From: Phytobacter palmae
GTDB lineage: Bacteria; Pseudomonadota; Gammaproteobacteria; Enterobacterales; Enterobacteriaceae
DNA: 64,000 nt
Assembly (NCBI GenBank): GCA_900112785.1
Contig: FONB01000009.1
Coordinates: forward strand, 185,257 to 249,256
Direction of reading: 5' to 3'
In this document: positions 30,601 to 39,528 of the stretch, piece by piece
Layout of the letters: the number at the start of each line of letters is the position of its first letter
Position numbering within the stretch: position 1 is the first letter of the stretch
Notes under the pieces: model-generated
Told to the model about the DNA's origin: nothing
The model's input: the letters and a program-made list of their open reading frames with translations, nothing else
Databases searched by the model: none
Program-made: the position numbers and the translations under genes

Positions 30601-33600
30601 GGCCAGTGATGTTGAACCCGGCGACCGGCTACATTTACCCCAATGGTTTTGACACAACCGCGCTGGGTGACGGCAGCTTCCTGGTGACATGGGCAGGCAA
30701 CAACAATGGCAGCAACGGGATCTATGCGCAGCGCCTTAGCGCTCAGGGTGTGGCGATGGGTGATTCCGTACAGCTCGCATCAGGCTCGACCAACATTTTC
30801 TTAAATTCGTTGGACAGCGTCATCAGTGTGACGGCCATTAATAATGCAGGGGCGTATGCCGTGGCCTGGACCAGCAAGAATGGCGCCAGCACTGACAGCA
30901 GCATCTATACGCAGTTGTTCAACGCTGACGGCACGCCAATATCCGCAGCCGTGCAACTTGATGGGGCCGCTTCTGCGCAGGATATCGCCCCGCAGATCGC
31001 GACGCTGTCTGATGGCAACTATATCGTGACCTGGTACATCAACGGCAGCGGTGTCTACGTGCAGCGCTTCGACGACGCTGGTGTCGCAGTGGGCAACATC
31101 GTGCAGCTGGCCTCCGGCTCTTCTAACAATGGCAGCCCGCAGGTGACCGTGTTGGACAGCGGTAGCTACGTGGTGACCTGGCAGGGCCAAACCTCCGGCG
31201 ACTACCATATCTATGTGCAGCAGTTCGATGCTAACGGCACAGGCGCCACCCCAGTGGTGCTGGACGCCACGACGGGAAATAATTCTAACTACGAAACCTC
31301 GCAGCAGATCACGGCGCTGGCTAACGGTGGCTATGTCGTCACCTGGTCCGGCTACAACTACAGCAACTCGACCTACAACAGTAGCACCTATGTGCAGCAG
31401 TTCGATGCCAACGGCGCCAGGGTTGGCAGCATCGTCGAACTGCAAGGGGCAAACAACGGCAATTACGGTGGTGACTATACCTACCCGTACGTTGCAGCGC
31501 TGACCGACGGTGGCTACGTTATCACCTGGATGGATTACCAGAACACGAACAGCTCCTACGATTACACTGTCTATGTACAGCAGTTCACTGCTGGCGGCAG
31601 CAAAGTGGGCGCTACCGTACAACTGGACTCACAGCACAACAACACGGGCGTCAATAACGACGAATTACCGCGCATTACGGCGCTGAGCGATGGCGGCTAC
31701 GTTGTCACCTGGATGGGCCATAATGGTACGGGTTGGGACGTCTATGTGCAGAAGTTCAGTGCCAGTGGTGACCTGGTAGGCGGTGTCGTGCAACTGCAAG
31801 CTTCCAGCGGCGCGACTGACCTTTATCCACAAGTCACCGCCTTTGGTGCAGATGGCGAATATATGGTGACCTGGTACGGTTACAACTCTACCAACGGCAT
31901 CTCTGGTTACCACCTCTATGTGCAGAAATTCAACGCTGATGGCAGCACTCACGAAAACTTTGTCGTGCTCAACCACGATGGCCACGCCACCGTGCAAAGT
32001 ACCGAAAGCGGCACTGTCTATCTTGTCAACGACAATGTAGTGGTCGGTCAGCTCAGCGACATTACTGGTGCCGCCAGCAATCAGTGGGCCAGTACTACCG
32101 TCACAGCAAATACCAGCGCCACTATTTCTGCGGCAAACCTCGCCGAAGGCACCTACCATGCTTATGCCGCTGATGCGGCAGGAAATCTTTCCGTCATCTC
32201 CGGCAGTAGCGTCCTGGTGGACAACACCGTGCCTGTCTTCACCAGCGCTACTACCGCCGCCGACATTACTGACAGTACTGTCGTTGGCGACACCGTCTAC
32301 ACCGCTGCCGCCACCGATGCGCACGGCGTGACCTACAGCCTGAGCGACACCCAGCACTTCCGCATCAACGCCAGCACAGGCGTCGTGACACTGCTCTCCA
32401 GCCCGGCCAACGCCACTGGCGCGCAATTCACCGTCACCGCCACCGACGCTGCCGGCAACCAGACCACGCATACCGTCACCTACAACGTCGTTGACACCAC
32501 GCCGCCCGCCGTCACGCTCACCCGTGACCTGGATGGTGTGGAGAACAGCAGCCAGGCTGTCACCGTGCAGAGCACCGAGGCCGGCACGGTATACCTGGTC
32601 AGCGACAGCGTGACAGTGACGAATCTGAGTAGTCTCACCGCCGCCGCCGATAACCTGGTGAACAGCGTCGCCGTCGCGGCCAACACCGGCGCCACGCTGG
32701 CGCTGACTGGCCTGGCCGAAGGCACCTACCATGCTTATGCTGTGGACGCGTCCGGCAATGTCTCCGCTATTTCCGGCAGCAGCGTGATTGTGGACAACAC
32801 CGCACCCGTTATCGCAGGCGGAGCCACCGCTACCGGCGCCACCATTGTTGATGGCACGGCGGCTGGCACCCAGGTGTACGATGCCAACGCCACTGATGCC
32901 CATGCCATCACCTATAGCCTGGACGCGGACAGCCTTACCAGGTTCGCCATCAACCCCAGCACCGGCGTCGTCACACTGAACAGCGCCGCTATTGAGGGCA
33001 GCTATAACCTCATCGTCACAGCGACCGATGCGGCCGGCAACCACAGCAGCCAGACTGTCACCCTCAACGTGAGCGCTGGCCTTAATGGCAGCGCGTTAGT
33101 ATCGGGCAGTACCAACGACACATCCACCGAGATGAACATCAACGTCGGTCTGGAGAAGCTGAGCAACGGCAATACGGTCATGGAGTACATGAAGCAGACC
33201 GGCGGCGACAATATCTCCTGGGATCCGACCGGCCCGCTTTATGCCGGCGTCGTTAAGGTGCTGGACGCGAACAACAACGTCATCAAGACCCTGGATATCA
33301 GCGTCCCCAATGGCTACACCATGATGGATACACAGGTGAAGGCGCTGGCCAACGGCGGTTTCGTTGTGGCCTGGTCGCAAACGGATACCGCGGCTTACTC
33401 GGACTACAGCGTCCACTACGCGATCTATGACAACAGCGGCAATCTGCAATCCAGCAACACCCTGGCAGCACCAGGTCAGGGCGTCACCATCGCGGCGCAG
33501 AGCAGTGCGAATGGCGGTGATTTCGCGATCGCCTACCAGACCTATGGCAGCGGGACCGACCAGCAGGAGGCTATCTCCGTCTTCCACTACAACGGCAGCG

Positions 33601-35645
33601 GATTAAGCTTCACCGAGGGCACTCAGACCCTGATCGGCGGCAATAGCTCGAGCGCCAATTTCGGGGGCGTCGCCAGCCCGGCAGTTCAGTTGATGAAATT
33701 CCAGTTGACGCCGGGTGTGCTTACGGCATTGAGCGATGGCAGCTATGTGCTGGCGTCCGAGGTCTACGACTGGATAGGTACCCCCGGCCAGTCAGCGACA
33801 AGTACGCCTATCGGTGCCTTCATCTTTAAGCTCGACTCCACCGGCACGCTGGCCAACTTCGACAGCGGCAAGACCTGGCAGCGCGTCAACTGGAATGACG
33901 AGCAGGGATCGCCGACTAACGCCATTGCTTTCGATGGTGGTTTTGCTGTCTTTAGTCAGGAGTATCACACTGCGACCTGGCAGGTCACGCTCTATAACAA
34001 CAACGGCACGCTCATCACGACTAATGTCCAGAGCAACGCGGTTTATAACATGGGTACCCAGAGCTATCACGCCGTGGATGTTGGCGCGATGGACAGGTTG
34101 ACCCATGACGAGTTGCAGTACAGCAACAGCGGTTATCTGGCGGCATCAGCCACGGCGTATGACAATGGCACGGATCTGGTGTTCGTATTCCCCGACGGCC
34201 ATGGCGGTTTGAGCCAGGTCAGTATCTCCAAAACCACCGGCGAGCTGACCAGTGCGGTGACGGACACCGGTATCAAGGTGCCTGAGGGCGGGCAGTTGTA
34301 CAATGTGCGGTTCGTCCCCGATGGCGCGGGCGGTCATGACATCACCTACTCTGTGCTGTTTGATACCGACACAAGCGATGGCGGTAAGGCTGGCTATGCT
34401 GTCGGTGATATCTATCAGATCGGCCTGAATGCAGGTCCTGCTCCAGCGTTGCCGATAGTGACCGATGCCCATATCGCCATCATCTCCACGCCAGGCGGCG
34501 CAGATGGCAGTACCTACAAGGTCGGCGACACTGTCACCGCCGTATGGGATAACTCGTCCAGCGGCGACGCTAATACCAGCACAGTGACCGGCGTCACCAT
34601 GGATTTCAGCCAGTTGGGCGCCAGCGCCCCGGTGACGGCCTGGGACGACGGCACCCACGGAGACGCAATCGCTGGTGATGGTAAGTATACGGGTCAGTAC
34701 ACCATCACCGCCGGCTCCATTGACAACGTGCACGGTCTCAACGTCTCGGTCACGGCCACCACGGCGAGCAACACCTCCGCCACAGCGGCGGACAGTACCG
34801 GCCTGACGGTAGACAGCGTCGCGCCTGCGCTCACCAGCAGCACACCGCAGGACAACGGCGGCAGCGTTGCTACGGGCTCCAACCTGACGCTGACCTTTAG
34901 CGAGAATGTGCAGGCCGGCAGCGGCCATATCACCCTCGTCAACGACGGCAACAGCAGTCTGAACAAGGTCATCGACATTACCGACAGTTCGCAGGTCTCC
35001 ATCAGCGGTCACACGGTGACGGTCAACCCGACATCGGATCTGGCGGCGGGCGCCAACTACCACGTCCAAATCGACAGCACTGCGCTGCACGACGCGGCGG
35101 GGAATAACTATGCAGGTATCAGCACGTCGACGGGGTTGAATTTCACGACCGCTTCCGCCTCGGTCGGGGATCCCTCCATCGTGGTGTTTGACCTGACGAC
35201 CGGACAAAGCTCCGAACATAACGGGCGCGTCTTTGACGCCAATACCGCGTACACCGTCTATATCAAGGTCAGCAGCGATTACAACCCGCTGGTTGGGCTG
35301 GATAGTAACGAAATGTGGTCGGGCGCGCAGAATTTGGGCACGGACGATAAGATCGTGCTGGTGGGCACTGGCAGTGCTGTTAAGGGAAGTCATGGCGACG
35401 CAGTGATGGCGATGAATAACGGTGGGAATTCCGTGAACTGGATGGCGGGCTTCTCTTCTACGCTTTCGTCGTATAACGTCGCCGGCGTTGCCGCAAATGG
35501 CCAATTCTCTCGTGGTGGACATAACGCGGATCTCTGGAACGGCACCTGGGCCGCGAACCCGAATGCGGATAATTCGTTTGCTCAGGCGTATCTGCAGGCG
35601 ATGCCTGCCGGCGTCCTCACCTCGCAAGGACTGGCGATACCATGA
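27693..35645 (+). CDS. Giant T1SS adhesin with cadherin-like repeats and a propeller-like region
   Basis: The protein has 2650 residues. Residues ~5-80 resemble the BapA prefix domain (ITLQAGQTNIHKAAPGES, DLQLDYADGTTLTLQGWY). A Gly/His-rich linker lies at ~185-210. Cadherin-like modules follow from ~442, including three almost identical 101-residue copies (540-842) and a longer fourth. Residues ~965-1425 carry six or more blades of the type DGGYVVTW...YVQQFDANG. Ig-like modules (TEAGTVYLVSD, VDNTAPVI), another propeller-like stretch (~1810-2240) and a Big_5-like domain (~2378-2480) follow. The last ~150 residues contain no RTX repeats and should hold the secretion signal. Role: surface or released adhesin. 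The TPR-sulfotransferase start overlaps its stop by four bases. Confidence 0.88.
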   Translation: MKPETQMKPRQYTLSTGKTRITLQAGQTNIHKAAPGESYRVLKRQGENDQEKLADDVVASRHGQDLQLDYADGTTLTLQGWYTESDTSVTLPADGTSTQVLTPASTEGAALADGSHVLYAHGSPDALASMTSGHPGLEGILADLHDGSVVTGHPVTYLPQSHSYAGYIASALGLGGVVGVAAASGGHSGHGGHDKGGDNGGGEAPVQNAVQLNFVGGPALSGNDLNVEIYQADGKTLIGTGTLGPNGSVTVSAGSYSGVVIVKLVNSGSAADYLDEATGAGKDLSAQLWSMGVISGNNSTLVLNINVLTTIAYTKAQEAIGGTPDNPATLSATQVTDTASAISSLFGVDNVLNTTVTATNGGSFDAADGLSAGEKYGLLLAAFSGAEANAGATTQTILDTVVSGITLGSSNNISDSAQSLLIKGAATASDASGGVSLIIDTHAPVFSSTTTASVDENIGAGKVVWAAAATDPSQFSYSMGTTADSALFSINASTGAVTLTGNPDYESKASYSFTVIATDAAGNASSQTVTLAVNNLDEVAPTITSGTTAAAINENSGAGQVIYTATASDSGDISGGVTFSLKAGSDAGLTINPTTGAVTLTGNPDYESKASYSFTVVATDAAGNASDRTVTVAINNLDEVAPTITSGTTAAAINENSGAGQVIYTATASDSGDISGGVTFSLKAGSDAGLTINPTTGAVTLTGNPDYESKASYSFTVVATDAAGNASNQTVTLAINNLDEVAPTITSGTTAAAINENSGAGQVIYTATASDSGDISGGVTFSLKAGSDAGLTIDPTTGAVTLTGNPDYESKASYSFTVVATDAAGNASDRTVTLAINNLDEQAPGFTTGNSSDSFATATVSVAENTAAGTAIYTAQAVDNDAADGGEHVTYSLIDGNNGTDAQYFSIDAATGAITFNASPDYEGTHAPAYSFIVVATDAAGHATTQTVTVNVTDADEIAPTVRLDGSSTGPVMLNPATGYIYPNGFDTTALGDGSFLVTWAGNNNGSNGIYAQRLSAQGVAMGDSVQLASGSTNIFLNSLDSVISVTAINNAGAYAVAWTSKNGASTDSSIYTQLFNADGTPISAAVQLDGAASAQDIAPQIATLSDGNYIVTWYINGSGVYVQRFDDAGVAVGNIVQLASGSSNNGSPQVTVLDSGSYVVTWQGQTSGDYHIYVQQFDANGTGATPVVLDATTGNNSNYETSQQITALANGGYVVTWSGYNYSNSTYNSSTYVQQFDANGARVGSIVELQGANNGNYGGDYTYPYVAALTDGGYVITWMDYQNTNSSYDYTVYVQQFTAGGSKVGATVQLDSQHNNTGVNNDELPRITALSDGGYVVTWMGHNGTGWDVYVQKFSASGDLVGGVVQLQASSGATDLYPQVTAFGADGEYMVTWYGYNSTNGISGYHLYVQKFNADGSTHENFVVLNHDGHATVQSTESGTVYLVNDNVVVGQLSDITGAASNQWASTTVTANTSATISAANLAEGTYHAYAADAAGNLSVISGSSVLVDNTVPVFTSATTAADITDSTVVGDTVYTAAATDAHGVTYSLSDTQHFRINASTGVVTLLSSPANATGAQFTVTATDAAGNQTTHTVTYNVVDTTPPAVTLTRDLDGVENSSQAVTVQSTEAGTVYLVSDSVTVTNLSSLTAAADNLVNSVAVAANTGATLALTGLAEGTYHAYAVDASGNVSAISGSSVIVDNTAPVIAGGATATGATIVDGTAAGTQVYDANATDAHAITYSLDADSLTRFAINPSTGVVTLNSAAIEGSYNLIVTATDAAGNHSSQTVTLNVSAGLNGSALVSGSTNDTSTEMNINVGLEKLSNGNTVMEYMKQTGGDNISWDPTGPLYAGVVKVLDANNNVIKTLDISVPNGYTMMDTQVKALANGGFVVAWSQTDTAAYSDYSVHYAIYDNSGNLQSSNTLAAPGQGVTIAAQSSANGGDFAIAYQTYGSGTDQQEAISVFHYNGSGLSFTEGTQTLIGGNSSSANFGGVASPAVQLMKFQLTPGVLTALSDGSYVLASEVYDWIGTPGQSATSTPIGAFIFKLDSTGTLANFDSGKTWQRVNWNDEQGSPTNAIAFDGGFAVFSQEYHTATWQVTLYNNNGTLITTNVQSNAVYNMGTQSYHAVDVGAMDRLTHDELQYSNSGYLAASATAYDNGTDLVFVFPDGHGGLSQVSISKTTGELTSAVTDTGIKVPEGGQLYNVRFVPDGAGGHDITYSVLFDTDTSDGGKAGYAVGDIYQIGLNAGPAPALPIVTDAHIAIISTPGGADGSTYKVGDTVTAVWDNSSSGDANTSTVTGVTMDFSQLGASAPVTAWDDGTHGDAIAGDGKYTGQYTITAGSIDNVHGLNVSVTATTASNTSATAADSTGLTVDSVAPALTSSTPQDNGGSVATGSNLTLTFSENVQAGSGHITLVNDGNSSLNKVIDITDSSQVSISGHTVTVNPTSDLAAGANYHVQIDSTALHDAAGNNYAGISTSTGLNFTTASASVGDPSIVVFDLTTGQSSEHNGRVFDANTAYTVYIKVSSDYNPLVGLDSNEMWSGAQNLGTDDKIVLVGTGSAVKGSHGDAVMAMNNGGNSVNWMAGFSSTLSSYNVAGVAANGQFSRGGHNADLWNGTWAANPNADNSFAQAYLQAMPAGVLTSQGLAIP
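29310..30218 (+). repeat. Three tandem 303-bp near-identical cadherin-module repeats
   Basis: Units start at 29310, 29613 and 29916, each 303 bp (101 residues), and are nearly identical at the DNA level. Each starts APTITSGTTAAAINENSG. The high identity allows copy-number change by recombination and also makes assembly collapse possible. Confidence 0.95.
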
Positions 35646-38332
35646 CAGGTTCACTGATTCTGCTACGCCGGCTGGTCGACATGCGGCAGTTCGAGGCGCT
35701 GCATGAGGCATGTTATAGCCTGCCAGTGCTTGCGCCAGCAGAACAGGTGCTGCTGGCCCTGGCCCAGGCTCATCTGGGCCAGCCAGAGGCGGCTCGTCAG
35801 ACGCTGGGTGTGCTGATCCCTGCTGAACTGGAGATCGATGCCCGTGTCGACCTGGCCGCCGTGCACCTGCTTCTTGGGGAACTTGACACGGGGCAGGCGC
35901 TGCTGGAAGCCAGTCGCACAGAGGCGCCAGACCACTCGCTTTTGCTGGCGCGTCTGGCTGCCTGTTATGTGCAGCATCAACGGGAGGAGGAGGCTATCCC
36001 CCTGTATGAATGCAGTCTGCGCCTGCAACCACGTATCGACGTCTATCAGCAACTGCTGCGTCTCTACCTGCAAAGTGAGGCGTTGCACCAGGCCGAGGAG
36101 ACACTGGCCGCTGCAGACCTCTTCTGGGCTGGCGAGCGTGAGCACTGGCCGGCGCAGCAGGTGGCTCTGCACGATCAGCAATTGCGCGGCCTGCGTCTGG
36201 AGCTGTGGCTGGCCCGTGGCGACTTCGCCAGTGCTGATGCCTGGCTGGACGCGCACCATGCTGAACTGGCCGTAGACGATTACTGCGGCCTGTTGACCGG
36301 TTATGTTCAGCGTCTGGCTGAGCGTGGACGCCATGCCCAGGCCGAGGATGCGCTGCGCCATGGTATGCGTCATTACCCGGAACATCCGGACCTGTACCTA
36401 CAGCACGCTGAACTGGCGGAGTTGCAGGGCCGTATACCGCATGCCATTGCCTTGCTACACCACGCCATTAATCTGGCCGGGCAGCAGCAAAAAATGACGC
36501 TTCCTCTGCGCCTGAAGCTGGCCAGCGTCGCTACCCACGGGCATCCGGCTCTGGCGCGTAATATAGCTGAACAGGCTCTTGAGGAGGCCGGGGCGCTGAC
36601 ACCTTCACCTGATATGGACGCCGCGCAAATCGGCCACTGGCTGGCGCAGGCGCAAGTGGCACTTGCCGGTGTTGACGCGCAAGAGCAGCAGTACGCCGGG
36701 GCGGAGGCGCGATACATCGACGTGCTGCAGACACATCCGCACCTGCTCCCCGCGCTGCAAGGGCTGGGACAGTTGTATATGCAATTGGGGCGCATCGACG
36801 AGGCTGTTGCGCTGTTTGAGCAAATTTTGGCGATCGACCCGGCACGCGGTCATGCGGCGCTGATCAATGCCCGCCGTTTTCCGCAAGATGAAGAGACGTT
36901 GATGCGCCTGGAAAATCTGGCGCGTCGGCCTGGCTTATCAGGCCCGGTGCAGCCTGGATTGCTGCTGCAACTGGCTGCCGCCTGGGAAAAACGCAAGGAG
37001 TACGCCAGAGCCTTCACCCTGGCCAACGAAGCCAATACTGCCTACCGCGCACTTCTGCGTTACGACCCGGTTGCACACCGACAAAGCTGCGCGCGTATCC
37101 GCCACGCATTCAGCCGTTCGCTCTACGATCACCGGCGCCACATCGGCAACGATTCAACGCTGCCGGTGTTCGTACTGGGTATGCCGCGTTCTGGTACTAC
37201 GCTGATTGAACAGATTCTGGCGGGGCACAGCCAAATCCACGGCGCGGGCGAACTCGGGGTGATTCCCGGCACGATCGCCAGGCTGGAGCGCTGGGAACGT
37301 CACACAGGGTCGGGACGCCATTATCCAGACTGTGTGGACGATCTGTCGGACGGTGTCGTGGCGGGTATCACCGCCAGCCTGCTCAAGGAACTGCGGGAAA
37401 CCGTGCCAGAAAATGCTTCTCAGGTCCGGCATGTGGTGGATAAGCTGCCGCACAATTTCGAGAACATTGGTCTTATCAAACTACTGTTCCCGAACGCGCG
37501 GATCATCTCGGTACGGCGCGACCCGCGCGATATCGCTATCTCCAACTATTTTACCGACTACGCGGCCAGGCATGGCGGTATGGGCTTCGCCTATGACCTG
37601 CAGTGGATTGGCGAACAACTGGCCGACCACAACCTGCTCATGCACCACTGGAACCAGCTGTTCCCCGGCGAAATCCTTGAGGTGCGCTACGAGGATGTGG
37701 TCTCTGACCCGGAGCGTGAGGCGCGCCGCATGCTGGATTATCTGGGCGTGCAGTGGGAGCCGCAGGTGCTCGACACCTCTGAACTGGACAGGCCGGTGAA
37801 GACAGCCAGTGTCTGGCAGGTGCGGCAGCCTATCTATCAGACCGCGCGCGAACGCTGGCGGCGTTACGAGGAGTTTCTGGCACCGCTTATCGCTGGCACC
37901 AACGCGAAGATCATGCATGAGCCTGTTGAGATGGTGAGCCTGCCAGTACCAGGAATGCAGACCGATGGCATCGCATGCTATCGTCAGGGAAAGCTTGATG
38001 AAGCAGAGATGCTCTTCAAACGCCTGCTGCACCACCTGCCTGAACACGCCAGCGCGCATTTCATGGTAGGCCTGATTTACATTCGCAAAGGGCACCTGGC
38101 CGAGGGCATCGGGCATATGGAAAAGGGATACCAGGCATGCCCATGGAATTTCAACTGGCGGCGTGATCTGGCGCAGGCATACGAACTGGCGGGGCAACCG
38201 GAAAAAGCACAGGCGTTGAGAACTCGCCACGTTGGCACGGATGACAGCGTCGTGAGCGTAATGGATGTTGACCAGAGTGACGTTATTCCTCTGGATTTTG
38301 CCATTCACACCTCCGCGACGCGGCCATTTTAG
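35642..38332 (+). CDS. TPR-sulfotransferase coupled to the giant adhesin
   Basis: The protein has 896 residues. The first ~480 residues are tetratricopeptide repeats (for example QVLLALAQAHLGQPEAARQT, LLPALQGLGQLYMQLGRID). Residues ~505-760 are a PAPS-dependent sulfotransferase: the 5'-phosphosulfate loop GMPRSGTTLIEQIL (~513-526), the conserved HVVDKLPHNF segment and the 3'-phosphate motif RRDPRDIAISNYF (~624). Further TPR units follow (~775-890). No signal peptide is seen, so it acts in the cytoplasm before export. ATG 35642 overlaps the adhesin stop (ATGA), so it is translationally coupled to it. Inference: it sulfates tyrosines or attached groups of the adhesin, as RaxST sulfates the T1SS substrate RaxX in Xanthomonas. 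Confidence 0.88.
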   Translation: MTGSLILLRRLVDMRQFEALHEACYSLPVLAPAEQVLLALAQAHLGQPEAARQTLGVLIPAELEIDARVDLAAVHLLLGELDTGQALLEASRTEAPDHSLLLARLAACYVQHQREEEAIPLYECSLRLQPRIDVYQQLLRLYLQSEALHQAEETLAAADLFWAGEREHWPAQQVALHDQQLRGLRLELWLARGDFASADAWLDAHHAELAVDDYCGLLTGYVQRLAERGRHAQAEDALRHGMRHYPEHPDLYLQHAELAELQGRIPHAIALLHHAINLAGQQQKMTLPLRLKLASVATHGHPALARNIAEQALEEAGALTPSPDMDAAQIGHWLAQAQVALAGVDAQEQQYAGAEARYIDVLQTHPHLLPALQGLGQLYMQLGRIDEAVALFEQILAIDPARGHAALINARRFPQDEETLMRLENLARRPGLSGPVQPGLLLQLAAAWEKRKEYARAFTLANEANTAYRALLRYDPVAHRQSCARIRHAFSRSLYDHRRHIGNDSTLPVFVLGMPRSGTTLIEQILAGHSQIHGAGELGVIPGTIARLERWERHTGSGRHYPDCVDDLSDGVVAGITASLLKELRETVPENASQVRHVVDKLPHNFENIGLIKLLFPNARIISVRRDPRDIAISNYFTDYAARHGGMGFAYDLQWIGEQLADHNLLMHHWNQLFPGEILEVRYEDVVSDPEREARRMLDYLGVQWEPQVLDTSELDRPVKTASVWQVRQPIYQTARERWRRYEEFLAPLIAGTNAKIMHEPVEMVSLPVPGMQTDGIACYRQGKLDEAEMLFKRLLHHLPEHASAHFMVGLIYIRKGHLAEGIGHMEKGYQACPWNFNWRRDLAQAYELAGQPEKAQALRTRHVGTDDSVVSVMDVDQSDVIPLDFAIHTSATRPF

Positions 38333-38497
38333 TGAGCAGCGGCATTAGCGCGAATATCTTATGGCGGAATGTCGCGCGCTGACGGCGTAAACGGGGGAGA
38401 GCAGGAGGATAAGGGCAGGCAAGGTCATCTACAGCGGCAGAATCGTGCTCCGTATGTCGAGGTTTTCCCGCTGCGCCCGTTTACGCGAAAGGGAATT

Positions 38498-39466
38498 TCA
38501 CATCGCGTTAATATCGGTTACCGATGCGCGAGCCACCAGGCGTCCGGTAATCGATTTGCCCTCTTCCACAAAGACAGGGCGCCCATCAATTAACGACTGA
38601 ATACGTTGTATACATTGTTCCAGCAATTGATCGACAGGGTAAGCGATGCAGGTCAGCGGAGGATAAAGCAAAGCGGCAAGCGGGGAATCCTCAAGGCTGA
38701 CGATAGAGACTTCTTGCGGTACGGCGATATTAAATTCACGCAATAAACGCATGGCCTCGGCGGCGTAGCTATCGCGTTTGGCAATGATTGCCGTGTATTT
38801 TGTAAAACTGTTAATGAGCTTTAACAATGCCTGTTCGATATTGTTGTTGGCCATGACCAGCAACTGGCGGTTAAACGGTAGCGAGTAATTCTGCAAAACG
38901 CTGCGATACCCTTCCAGCATCTGCTTACTGGCAACATCGTCTTCATTATCAACGAGCAAGGCAATATTGCGGTGCCCTTTCCCGAGCACATAACGACAGG
39001 CGCTTTCTGCCGCGAAAGCATAGTTATAGCCCTGGCTGGCGCTTCCTTTAGTGGAAAAGGCGTCAAAGGCGATGACATTGGCTGGCATATCGCTACTGGC
39101 ATGACTTAAGGTGACCACCGCCGCGCATTGATGATGCAGACTGTGTATGGCAGCTTTTTGCTCATTTTCATCATTAACATACTGAATCAGTAATGATTTA
39201 TTGAGCGCTTTCACCGCAAGCGACAGGCGAGGCAAAAGCGTCGCGCTGAAACTGGCTTCATGAGCGGGCAACACCATACCGATATAACCTGATGTATTAC
39301 TGGCCAGCGTCTGCGCCGCAAAACTGGGACGATAGTCGAGCACTTCGACGGCTTTTAACACGGCTTCACGGCTATCGTCGCGCACGCCACGTGTGCCGGT
39401 CAGCACGCGTGAAACCGTGGCGCGGGAAACATTGGCTAATTTTGCAACATCATCAATAGTAGGCAT
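38498..39466 (-). CDS. LacI-family regulator of the mannan utilisation locus
   Basis: The protein has 322 residues from MPTIDDVAKLANVSRATVSRV, the standard LacI-family start; an in-frame ATG at 39505 would add 13 residues. The helix-turn-helix lies at 4-23, the hinge with YRPSFAAQTLAS at ~45-56, then a sugar-binding periplasmic-protein-like domain. It is the last gene of the minus-strand PTS operon. Two perfect palindromes (42563-42580, 44085-44102) have the central CG expected of LacI-family operators, so it most probably represses both arms until a mannan-derived sugar or sugar phosphate appears. Confidence 0.9.
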   Translation of the reverse strand: MPTIDDVAKLANVSRATVSRVLTGTRGVRDDSREAVLKAVEVLDYRPSFAAQTLASNTSGYIGMVLPAHEASFSATLLPRLSLAVKALNKSLLIQYVNDENEQKAAIHSLHHQCAAVVTLSHASSDMPANVIAFDAFSTKGSASQGYNYAFAAESACRYVLGKGHRNIALLVDNEDDVASKQMLEGYRSVLQNYSLPFNRQLLVMANNNIEQALLKLINSFTKYTAIIAKRDSYAAEAMRLLREFNIAVPQEVSIVSLEDSPLAALLYPPLTCIAYPVDQLLEQCIQRIQSLIDGRPVFVEEGKSITGRLVARASVTDINAM

Positions 39467-39528
39467 GGTGTTATCTGTATGGCGATTTTCTCCCAATAAT
39501 ACCATAAATGCAGACCAGTTTTAGTCAC

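Noticed and set aside
34146..35711. 521-codon minus-strand frame
   Set aside because: Lies entirely antisense to the end of the adhesin gene, with low-complexity Arg/Val/Gly content.
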